Source: Halichondria panicea (Eukaryota; Porifera; Demospongiae; Suberitida; Halichondriidae). Taken from it: DNA of 64,000 nt. Both the position numbers and the translations under genes were made by a program. Position 1 is the first letter of the stretch. Every line of letters starts with the position of its first letter. Below, in pieces: positions 34,957 to 49,000 of this stretch. The notes under the pieces were generated by a model. That model saw nothing but the letters and a program-made list of their open reading frames with translations. It was not told the DNA's origin and ran no database searches. The stretch lies in the NCBI RefSeq assembly GCF_963675165.1, contig NC_087390.1, forward strand, positions 1-64,000, read 5' to 3'.

Positions 34957-35250
34957 TCAATTGAATATGCCATCAAAGTATATGGACTATAATAGTACCA
35001 GATAACAGTATATATACAATAGCTACTTTGTGCTGCACACAATGCATGTACACTTTAGGCCTTTATAGTCACAAGGTTACAGCACACCTATAATTATTCA
35101 TCTTTTTATGATTGTATTTATTCCCATTCCATCAAAAGTTATCACGACAACCATCACAGTAATCATGGTCCATTATAATTATTGTTCACTACAATGGACA
35201 TTGCATGTGAATTGGAGCTTGAAATTAAAGCTAAAAGTGAAAGTTAGTGT

Positions 35251-36909
35251 TTATAGTTCCAGAGTAGGGAAGACAGCAGAGTGGAGGCTGGTCAGCACAT
35301 CACAATAGAATAAGGTTGTTCCAGCCAGCCCTACATGTATGAGGGAGTTATACACAGTGTGGTGTATATAGTAGGTAGGTACCTTCAAACAAGGAGAAGA
35401 GTGTGTCAGGAGTGGCTCTCTCACTAGCTGTCAAACACCACTCTGTGAACTAACCTCAACAGTATAATAATATACTACACAAACTTGACACCCACCTTAA
35501 TGACCCTCTCCAAGTGATGCTTGTCTCCCGTCACCTTGAACAGTTGTATAAAGGTGTAGGCATTTCCTGCAACACCGTGACACAGGCCATAGCCCTTCCT
35601 GAGTAGACCTCTCCTCCACACCACCTCTCCACAGTCCAGGGCAGCCTTTAGGTACACCTCATCCCCAAACACCTACACCATGCACACACCAAGGCAGTGA
35701 CTACCCAGTCAGCCAGCCATGTGTACTCACCTTGTAAGCCAGGCCGAACAGATGGACCGCCCCAGGAGCACCATGACACCAGTGTACTAATACATCATGA
35801 TTACTGCTCTCCAAGGAAGAGGGTAGATTACCAGAGGGATATCTCACAGAGAGCAGGAAGTCCACACATGGCTTCACTAGAGAGTGTATACGAGGTTGAA
35901 TCCTCTCCACAGGTACCTACATAATTATGTTGTGTGAGTTAGTTTATACGTACAGAGGTGTACTGACTTGTAACAGCAGCGTTAAGATACCAGCCAGGCC
36001 ATGCGCTGCTCCAAGATAATGGCGATGGTGCCAAGTGAACATCATTGGACAGTTGAATGCTTCCTCCTTTCCCAAGAGACCACTACTCAGAATAGCCTCC
36101 ACCAGATCAGCAATCACAGCGTCTTCAAATGAGCCAGGAAGTGTTTTGTTAACTAGTAGCATTGAATATAGTAGTCCAGCATGACCATACAGTAGCTCAC
36201 TAGGATGATCAGACAGGCTGGGTTTAGCCTTTGAGTATAGATCTTGTAATGCGGCTATGTATTGTCCTGATAGGCTAGCATGCTGTAACTTGTGATGAAC
36301 TAGTGCAGCAATAGCTAGTGGACCACTGGCCCCACACAAGAACGTGTAGCGTCGATCATCCAGAGCTGCCAATGCTGACTCCAACAATCTCTCTGCTATC
36401 TCCAGCTGTGGCAGTGGGTCTGACTTGTACACAGTGAGGGCCAGATGATAGTGCAGCAACGCTATACCTGTATCAGCACACTGTGAGTGTAGTTACTAAT
36501 AATCAGGGCTCATACCAGCTGTCCCAGTGTATACAGTGTGGTCTCGGGTTGATTGACTGAGGCAATTATCATCAATAGCTGCAATATTAGCAGCAATGTT
36601 GTGCTCCAACCTTGCCACCAACTCAGCAGATAGCTACAAGATTAAAGAGAGAAGGTGTGTGATGTAGATCTATTCTAGGCTACTCTAGGGCCAGTGTACC
36701 TTCCCCACGGCTGCTCCAGGGTGGTTGCAAGCTGCATCACTCAGGTAGGGGTTCTCAAAGCAACGCAAATCCTCTGAAAGATTCACTTTCTTAGCTTTTC
36801 TTCCAGCCATTAATATTTGTTTTGAAGCAGGTAGTGCGGCCTTGAATTGAAGCAATCTCGGGCTACTGTTGTTTCGAAATAAAGCCGTACCAGAGGATGC
36901 CCCTCCCAT
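35251..36909 (-). CDS. LanC-like protein (LANCL)
   Basis: This is a eukaryotic homologue of bacterial lanthionine cyclases. In animals LANCL proteins bind glutathione and add it to dehydroamino acids. Exons: 36909-36700, 36633-36516, 36467-35968, 35916-35731, 35672-35496, 35449-35383 and 35330-35251. They join to 446 codons (445 aa). The alpha/alpha-toroid repeats are visible as GG or G-rich turns (LYGHAGLLYSML, YLGAAHGLAGIL). The zinc site is intact: the Cys of HWCHGAPG, and the Cys-His pair of GLCHGVAGNAY. The C terminus shows the usual EGLAGT...LTSLHSAVFPTLEL pattern. It converges with the ceramide synthase gene and diverges from the SAM-RA-PH-SH2 gene. Which of LANCL1, 2 or 3 it represents is not resolvable by eye. 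The interval 34957-35250 holds only A+T-rich 3' flanks. Confidence 0.93.
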
Positions 36910-37072
36910 AATTAGTCATTAATTAATTCTGGGCTAAACCCAATTTAATTTTAATTTTCTCAAGCGTCCAGTAGTTTGCTCGAGGTGTTGTATTCCTCCT
37001 ACTTAGCTCACTCTACTGTGCTGACTAGCTGGTGTATTCAAGAAGCGCTCCATTTATAAGGCAGGGACGGAC
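36910..37072. promoter_or_regulatory. Divergent LANCL/adaptor promoter interval
   Basis: 163 bp separate two divergent start codons. The left part is A+T-rich (ATTAATTAATTC). The promoter role is inferred from position; no specific factor site is evident. Confidence 0.5.
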
Positions 37073-41071
<3,999 letters not shown>

Positions 41072-41603
41072 CCAAATATAACTTTTTACATGTGTTTTGT
41101 AAACTAAGTGCCTACTTTGTATTGTAGAGCAAAGTGACTCAGTAGCTTGCTATAGTAGTACTGTAGAATGGGATGTGTGGATGGAATGTAAAAAAAAGTT
41201 TTTTGGAAAAAAATCGTGGTGAAGTTAATGAGCTTATTAGCCGCCCTCATTGCGGAAGAGTCAATGAGGGCGGCTACTTACAAGGCAATGATATCATTTT
41301 GGGATTAAAAATCCAGTATAATATAAAGATGCACATAATTATCTATAATTATCTGTGTCTACTGCACATTATAATTATTATTATGCTACATATTATTATT
41401 GTATAATCATGTATTACTTTTATTCCAACATTACACATGTAGTAATTAATACAACGATAATTATATAAGATGACATTAAAAAGACAAACTGAGGCATCAA
41501 TCCAATCACAAACATCTACTGAATGTCAGACAAACTGAGGCATCAATCCAATCACAAACATCTACTGAATGTCATTACACAAGTTCCTATTGTTATGAGT
41601 CAA
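41072..41603. other. Convergent interval adaptor/RAL with hairpin and direct repeat
   Basis: No coding sequence is evident. A perfect 15-bp stem TAGCCGCCCTCATTG (41238-41252) with a 9-nt loop is completed by CAATGAGGGCGGCTA (41262-41276); its G+C content stands out from A+T-rich surroundings. Two copies of GACAAACTGAGGCATCAATC (period about 46) lie at about 41483 and 41529, just downstream of the RAL stop. Confidence 0.75.
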
Positions 41604-42263
41604 CTAGAATATTACACACGTTTTCTTTTTCTTTGGTTTTTTGGTAGAGGTGCTAGTAGTTTGGCCTTGCGCTTGCTTTCGAGCTTGAATCTGCTTCAGG
41701 AGATCATAATATACTTTATCCACGTTCAACTTGGTCTTAGCAGAGGTCTCGATGTATGGAGCGCCCCATGAACTGGCCAATCCAGTAGCTTCATCATTGC
41801 CCACTTCACGGCCGTCCAGATCCACCTTGTTGCCCACCAGAATAAGAGGAATCTGATCGTCCACTTTCACTCGCAATATGTGCTCTCTAAACTCAGTTGT
41901 ATTCGTAAATGATTCACGGTCAACAATTGAGAAGACGCAGAGAAATCCCTCGCCACTTCTGAAGTAATTATCCCGAATGACAGCGTAGTCTTCTTGTCCA
42001 GCAGTGTCTAGTATATCTATCTGACATTCTGTCCCCTCCAGAACCACTGTCTTGCGGTAGCTATCAGCTTTAGTAGGCTCGTAGTCTTCTACAAACTGAC
42101 AAGGGAAGACTGTCATTACCACTGGACATTAGCTACGCAAGCAACCACTTACTTCGTCATACATGAACTGCAGTGTTAGAGCACTCTTCCCTACACCTCC
42201 ACTGCCCACCATGATGACCTTGTGTACTGGTAGCTCGCTAGTTTTATCACTCTTCCTCGCCAT
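41604..42263 (-). CDS. Ral small GTPase
   Basis: This is a Ras-family GTPase of the Ral branch, which regulates the exocyst, endocytosis and actin. Two exons (42263-42153 and 42095-41604) give 201 codons (200 aa). All G motifs are present: G1 GSGGVGKS, effector [11 protein letters not shown] (the ADSY signature is Ral-specific), G3 DTAGQE, G4 NKVD, G5 ETSAKT. The C terminus has a polybasic tract (KKPKKKK) and a CAAX box CVIF. Phe as the last residue differs from the Leu of vertebrate Ral proteins, which directs geranylgeranylation. The gene lies 158 bp upstream of the ACMSD stop on the same strand. Confidence 0.95.
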
Positions 42264-42421
42264 TATCAGCCACTTCTCTGTTTAGAGTTTATTAATGATC
42301 ATGTGATAACAAAGGTTTATAAACATGACACACCATTACGTCATCATAATTACACCATAATTATAATTATTGCAACACACAGACTACACACAATGCAAGG
42401 TTAGTGGCTGATATGACACAG

Positions 42422-43998
42422 CTACTGCTGAAACTGTTCTGGCTTCAAGTTCAATAGTCTGAAGGCATTTCCACTCAGCAGTTTATCCTGCACAGGGTAT
42501 TATAATGACACACATGTACTGAGGGTGATTACCTTAGTCTCCTGGTCCCAGTCTTGGACAGACTCGATGAGCTTGCCTGGATGATGCTCTCCCAGAGGAA
42601 ATGGATAATCACTGCCTAGTACCACATTGTCCACACCCACTGTGCCCACCAGGTACTTGAGGGCAGCTTCATCGTGAACCAAAGAGTCAGTGTACAGTTG
42701 GTAGCTCCTATATTCATGTGTGTGGGCGTGTGTGTGTGTGTGTGTGTGTGTGGGGGGGGGGGTTACCTTGGATTGATGGGGTTGTCAGTGGCACAGAGAT
42801 CAGGGCGTACATTATAGCCATGTTCTACACGTCCTATGATGTATGGATAAGCTCCTCCACCATGAGCAAACACCACCTTTAGTTTAGGATGCCTCTCTAG
42901 TACTCCTCCCATGAGCAGTGAGCATATAGCCACTGCGGTCTCACTGGGCATGCCTGGAAGACTCTGTAATGTGGCAGCCAGACTAATAACATGAAGCACT
43001 TACCAACTAACCAAGGTAGCCAGTATTTCTTCATGCGGCCATCTAGAGCCATGTCCCAAGGGTGGACAAATATAACAGCCCCCAACTCTTCAGCAGCCTA
43101 CACAGTTAGAGGTAGTGAGACCTGTGTTATATACACGCACTATACTTACTGCAAACACACACTGTAGCTCTGGATGATCAAGGTTCCAATCCTCTCCCTC
43201 GCCATTGCGAATATGAGACCCAATCTCCACCCCAGAGAATCCCAGCTCCTGTACAATCAGAGTAACACCCACACCCACACCCACACACACACACCCACAC
43301 ACCCACACCCACACACACACATACACAGCACACACACCTTGACACATCTAGTGAGCTCTTGCACGGCTAGCTTGGGTGCCTGCATTGGTAGAGTACCTAG
43401 AGCAGTGAAGCGAGTTGGATGCTTGGAGACTGTGGCAGCTAGATCATCATTGATGAGCTTGCACAAGTCCAATGTGTCCTCTGGTTTAGCCTGTGGAGAG
43501 GGGATGGGGGAGTACAGTAAGGGGGGGGGTACACACACGTACCCAGTAGGGGAGTACACACACGTACATTAGGGGGTGGGAGAGTACACACGCACACACA
43601 CACACACACGTACCCAGTAGCTGAACATGACTGGAACTGTTGATAGCACTTGAACTGTCACTCCTATACACGTGCCGGCACAGCAATAATTATAATACAT
43701 GTAATAAATATAATATCCACTTTACCTGTTTCGTCCATCTCTTTGATCCGAGCCTGTGGGTTCCAGCAGTTGTGGTCGATCACTCTGAACAGTTGCCCAT
43801 CCCTCATCATCCTGGCCTTGCCTGTGCAGTGATGCTGTAGCTGCACCCAGCCGCCATAGCCATAGCGCTACAGCCATTTATACATAGATAATTATTGTAG
43901 AGTACACCCACTAATAATGTGTATCTTACCTCCTTTAAATCTGGCCACCGCTCTGGAAGGATGTGGCAGTGGAAATCAACCTTATGAGGAGTAGCCAT
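42422..43998 (-). CDS. ACMSD: 2-amino-3-carboxymuconate-6-semialdehyde decarboxylase
   Basis: This amidohydrolase-fold enzyme decarboxylates ACMS in the kynurenine (tryptophan) pathway and so diverts flux from NAD synthesis. Nine exons: 43998-43930, 43867-43726, 43663-43614, 43490-43338, 43248-43150, 43097-43004, 42953-42767, 42707-42533 and 42487-42422. They join to 345 codons (344 aa; human ACMSD is 336). Metal and active-site motifs are intact: HCH in [26 protein letters not shown], and the Asp of [10 protein letters not shown]. Conserved stretches such as [20 protein letters not shown] make the assignment secure. An in-frame Met 25 codons upstream (44073) would add a Ser/Arg-rich, acid-free leader. 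I chose the inner Met because it matches the family start. Confidence 0.96.
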
Positions 43999-44203
43999 AC
44001 TAGCGAGCCTAGTACATATAGTAGAGAAATGGAGGCAGCTAGCTAGTCTAATCAATGGCCGGCTTGTAGACAAAAAAGGCCATTAGACACACCCATGAAA
44101 CACCTACAAATAATAGACCAGAAGCCGAGTTTTCACTGTTATAACACATCAAAACAATAAACACCAAGAATTAGTGACCCTTTACCAGACAGTTTTACAG
44201 GCA

Positions 44204-44341
44204 ATGGAGACGGATGGTGAAGAAAAGCGTTCACTTGTCCTTCCCTCTAGGAGTGTCCATAAGGCTGGATATTGGATGGATACTCACCCAAAAGGCCAGC
44301 AGCAATGGATCACGAGGCAAAGAGCATCGCAGCGAGTACAA
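44204..44341 (+). CDS. Candidate orphan first exon, 46 codons
   Basis: An ATG frame (METDGEEKRSLVLPSRS..., ending SQRVQ) runs without stop to a consensus donor CAA|GTGAGT and lies divergently 200 bp from ACMSD. I cannot find a continuation in phase. The plausible acceptor before 44520 enters a stop at once, and one at about 44640 gives only six more codons. I recognise no family. It may be the remnant of a gene truncated by the neighbouring segmental duplication, or chance. Confidence 0.25.
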
Positions 44342-45117
44342 GTGAGTGGCTAGTCATGATCAAAAGTGGACCACCTAGTATAGTGTATAGGCTGCTTTAG
44401 ATGACTAGCATTCAATATCTGCTAATAGATATCATTACTAGTGATCAAACTATACAGTCTCTGTATCAAATGCATCCATCGCTACACATTTGTTGACCCA
44501 TTACTTCATTGCGTACAGTGATGGAGAGCACGAGAGGGGTGGAGTCAGTGACAAGTTGCTATGACAACATATGATGGAGGAGGTACAAGGTGACACTGTG
44601 GAGTTTGCTTACAACCCATTGGACGTCTTTCACTGCAGATAACAATCAATATTTCCTAAGTACCGCCGCGTGCAGAGTGTGACTCTTTCCCCCATCAGAA
44701 CTGTGATCTGAGCATGTCATGTGATAGGCCTTGTCTAGAGCTACAGAATGCATCTCTTAGTTTTGATATTGATTGCTTTTTAGTGAAGTTATGACCTCCC
44801 AAACGCAGCTTGCCAAACTGGTGGAAGGACACTCCGTCCTATTAACGACTGCCTGGCGTACAAGTGGGTCTGTGATCATCTTGTTAATATTGTCCATGCA
44901 GACTGAAGAAGATCTAGATTACCCACACTAGTGTAGTGTAATAACGTAATAACTGTATTCTCTCAAACTTCATGATTGCTTTTTATAACCTATAAAGCCT
45001 TTTTTGGCTATAATTGATTATACGGCAGTCACAATTACAAAGGGTTTTTTTTACAAAACAAATATCCATTATGCAAAGTCCACAAACACGCATGTACACA
45101 CACATGATCAGTTCTGT
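44342..45117. other. Non-coding interval, left part of duplicated block
   Basis: No convincing gene is present. From about 44787 (GTTATGACCTCCCAAACGCA) this sequence is repeated at about 47175 as the beginning of a duplicated block that continues through the CD225 gene into RRP7A exon 1. Confidence 0.7.
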
Positions 45118-45794
45118 TCAGTAAGGAGGGTAAGTGTTTCTATTGACGTTGAAGAGAACTGCATATATATAGATAACAGTTCCAATCCATGAGAGGTGAA
45201 TGACAACACCAAATGCAATGGCTGATATCGAGAATCCCAGAGCTTTCTTGGACTTCTCCCTGGCTCTAGCATCATTGCCACAGTTGTAAGCATTGTCCAC
45301 CTACACATACACACACACACACACGGGGGGGAGGGGGTGGTAGTGGTCACTGTTAGCAATGCACTCTCTCTTACCTCCAGACCAATAATGAGAGCAATCA
45401 GTCCTAGCACAAAGCAACAACAGAGCATGGTGATGACAGACAGCCATATATAGGAGGAGGGTTTGGGTGCACGATAAGTAGGGAGGTTTGGTTGTGTGTT
45501 GACCACAGTAGTAGTGTTGGTGGTGTTGTACACGAGTGGGGCAGGCTGGTATGTGCTGGGGGGATAGGCTGTGTTGTAAGGTTGCTGCTGCTGATAGCCA
45601 GCACCTCCTTGGTAGCCTGGGGCATAGTTAGTGGACCCGTATGATTGAGGGTTTTCAGAATAAGATGGAGGGTTGACTGTATATAGGGAATAAACACAAA
45701 TCATTGCATACACACAGTACAGTTCTGATAGCTCACCATGTTGTGCATGTTGTGGTGGCGGGGCCGTGGGGAATGGAGTGTTGTAGTCTGTCAT
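45118..45794 (-). CDS. CD225/dispanin-domain membrane protein, copy 1
   Basis: This is a small membrane protein with a CD225 (IFITM/dispanin/proline-rich transmembrane) domain. Exons: 45794-45737, 45676-45375 and 45300-45118 (181 codons, 180 aa). The N-terminal half is Pro/Tyr/Gln-rich with PPSY and PPSTY motifs, the kind bound by WW domains. The domain has a first hydrophobic re-entrant or membrane helix ([20 protein letters not shown], with a membrane-proximal Cys cluster), the conserved loop with DARAREKSKKA, and a second membrane helix ([19 protein letters not shown]). Function is not known for most invertebrate members. The gene diverges from RRP7A across 258 bp. A near-identical second copy lies at 47674-48322. 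Confidence 0.88.
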
Positions 45795-46052
45795 CGCAAT
45801 GCAGCCTGTGTTCAGTGTTCAGTGTTCAGTGTTCAGTGTTCAGTGTTGGGAAGAAGATACACAGTTAGCTAGCAATGCAGTGGTCTTGTGGTCTCTAGCT
45901 CTGTACTATACTGTACTGTCGCTTGTCTTTGTGTTTGCTATTAACCTTTGAACTTTGTTTAGAATAACTATTCTAATTAACCGAATAAATGAGCTCCAAA
46001 TAGAATCCACACAGACACACGTGGTTTACAATTTAGCTTTTCTATGTAAACA
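45795..46052. promoter_or_regulatory. Divergent CD225/RRP7A promoter with CACGTG E-box
   Basis: A CACGTG palindrome at 46018-46023 lies 30-35 bp before the RRP7A start. The same box is kept in the duplicated copy (48509-48514). A TCAGTGT(GT)-type repeat (TTCAGTG x5) sits next to the CD225 start at 45809-45845 and is reduced to one copy in the duplicate. Confidence 0.6.
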
Positions 46053-49000
46053 ATGGACGGATTTGCTCCTCTTCTGGTGACCTTCTCATCTCCTGGAGGC
46101 CATAGCTCTACACATACTATCTATTGTAAGGCTCATTCTCTTAAGAAGACCTCAGAGCACACTCCTAATGGTCGCACTCTCTTCACTCTGGGATGGCCAC
46201 CATATGTAACCAAGCGTTGCTTAGAGGAGGTGTTCTCAAGAGCTGGTCACGTGAGCCACGTCATCCTACAGCTCAGAGGAGCGCTAATGGAGGACACAGA
46301 ATGTGGGGATGGATTTAAGGTAGTCACATATTGCTCGTATGTACTACGCAATCATGCTTTTCAATATTTAATACTTTATTTATAGAGTACGTAATTACTC
46401 TTATGTGCAGGTTGGGTATGTGGTAATGTCTAGTAAGTGTGAGGTGACCTCTGCACTCAAGCTGTGCTCCCTCTCTTCCCCTCTCCCCTGCACTCTGACC
46501 TCATTAGGTCTCACTCTCTGGGTGAAACACTATACGTCCAATAGACCTTCCCTCGACATGCTAGAGAGCTCCGTTGCCATAGTGATGGAGAAACATGATC
46601 TAAGAGTGAAGGCAGGCAAAGAGGAAAGGATGAAAGCAGCTGCTCCTGATGAGGACGGTTGGATCACTGTTACTAGTAGAGGAAACAGGAGAAAGGTACA
46701 GACTCTAGAGTGAAGCATAATATTATTATAAGAACGGCCATAACTTTAGTTCCATTGGTCCAATACTTTAGGGTTTTAAAATGGTGTGTTTCATTCCAAA
46801 CTGTCGTCTGGGCCCTAATTTGTCATTTTTCGGCCTCGGACCATGGGCTATAATCCATGGTACTGCTAAATGGCAAATACTTTTATCTCTCAAATATGAA
46901 CTTTGATGATACCATTTGAAAGGTATTTTTGTAAGCTTTCAGAAAATCCTAAAATGTTTGACTTTGGATCCACAGAATTCAAGTTATGGCAGCTGAAAGA
47001 TTTGAAGGGGTGGGGGTGTAGTTGAACATCTTTCAACAGCCATAACTTGAGTACTGTTGATCCAATGTAAAAAATTTGTGGATTTTCTGAAAGTTTAGAA
47101 AATTTCCTTTAAAATGGTGTTTCAATCCAAAATTTCGTCTGGGCCCTAATTTGTCATTTTTCGGCCTCGGAAAAGTTATGACCTCCCGAAAGCAGCTTGC
47201 TAAACTGGTGGAAGGACACTCCGTCCCTGGCGTAAAGGTATGACAAGTGGGTCTGTGATCATTCTGTTAATATTGTCCATGCAAACTGAAGAAGATCTAG
47301 ATTACCCACACTAGTGTATCGACATAATAACTGTAATAACTGTATTCTCTCAGACTTCATGATTGCTTTTTATGACCTATAAAAGAATTGTTCCTTTTCT
47401 GAGACACTAGGCTATAATTGATAGTCCATGCATGGCTACTAGAAGAGGCACTTTAGACTCGGAAGACAAGAAGATGCTCACGAGTTTCTGCGCTATTTCA
47501 TCGATGGACTGCAGAGGAGCTGTCTCCATGATTACCCGACCAAGCTGGACCCCCACTCCAAGGCAACCACTGAACATCCACACCATGTGATAGACCTATA
47601 TTAACAGGACAATTATACGTCAATGATAAATGTCACAATTACAAAGGTTTTTTTTTTACACAACAAATATCTATTATGCGACTAAATAGATAACATATCC
47701 AATCCATGAGAGGTGAATGACAACACCAAATGCAATGGCTGATATCGAGAATCCCAGAGCTTTCTTGGACTTCTCCTTGGCTCTAGCATCATTGCCACAG
47801 TTGTAGGCATTGTCCACCTACACGTACACACACACACACACACATGGGGGGGGGGGGGGGTGGTCACTCCGTTAGCAATGCACTCTCACTCTCTCTTACC
47901 TCCAGACCAACAATGAGAGCAATCAGTCCTAGCACAAAGCAACAACAGAGCATGGCGATGACAGACAGCCATATATAGGAGGAGGGTTTGGGTGCATGAT
48001 AAATAGGGAGGTTGGGTTGTGTGTTGACCACAGTAGTGTTGGTGGTGTTGTACACGAGTGGGGCAGGCTGGTAGGTGCTGGGGGGATAGGCTGTGTTGTA
48101 AGGTTGCTGCTGCTGATAGCCAGCACCTCCTTGGTAGCCTGGGGCATAGTTAGTGGACCCGTATGATTGAGGGCTCTCAGAATAAGATGGAGGGTTGACT
48201 GTATATATATAGGGAATAAACACAAATCATTGCATACACACACAGTACAGTTCTGATAGCTCACCATGCTGTGCATGTTGTGGTGGCGGGGCCGTGGGGA
48301 ATGGAGTGTTGTAGTCTGTCATCGCAATGCAGCCTGTGTTCAGTGTTGGGAAGAAGATACACAGCTAGCTATAGCTTGCGGTCTCTGTACTGCGCTGCAC
48401 TGTCACTTGTGTTTGCTTATTAACCTTTGAACTTATGTTTAGATTCAGTGTAGAATAACTATTCTAATTAACCGAATAAATGAGCTCCAAATAGAATCCA
48501 CACAGACACACGTGGTTACAATTTAGCTTTTCTATGTAAACAATGGACGGATTTGCTCGTCTTCTGGTGACCTTCTCATCTCCTGGAGGCCATAGCTCTA
48601 CACACACTATCTATTGTAAGGCTCATTCTCTTAAGAAGACCTTTTATCTCTCAAATATGAACTTTGATGCTACCATTTGAAAGATATTTTTGTAAGCTTT
48701 CAGAAAATCCTAAAATATTTGACTTTGGATCCACAGAATTCAAGTTATGGCAGCTGAAAGATTTGGATTAAACAGAGGGGGTGGGTGTGTAGTTGAACAT
48801 CTTTCAACAGCCATAACTTGAGTACAGTTGATCCAATGTCAAACATTTTTGGATTTTCTGAAAGCTTAAAAAATTTCCTTTAAAATGGTGTGTTTCAATC
48901 CAAAATTTCGTTCGGGCCCTAATTTGTCATTTTTCGGCCTCGGACCATGGGCTATAATCCATGGTACTGCTAAATTGGCAAATACTTTTATCTCTCAAAT

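Larger units (their letters stand above)
47175..48642. repeat. Segmental duplication of 44787-46149 inside RRP7A intron 2
   Basis: This is a direct copy of non-coding flank, CD225 gene, divergent promoter and the first ~100 bp of RRP7A. Identity is high (a few percent difference plus indels). It ends abruptly in RRP7A exon 1 after AAGAAGACCT, joining palindromic-repeat sequence (TTTATCTCTCAAATATG). It carries an extra insertion with a USP36-like fragment, and lacks about 100 bp at the 3' end of the CD225 gene. Confidence 0.93.
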
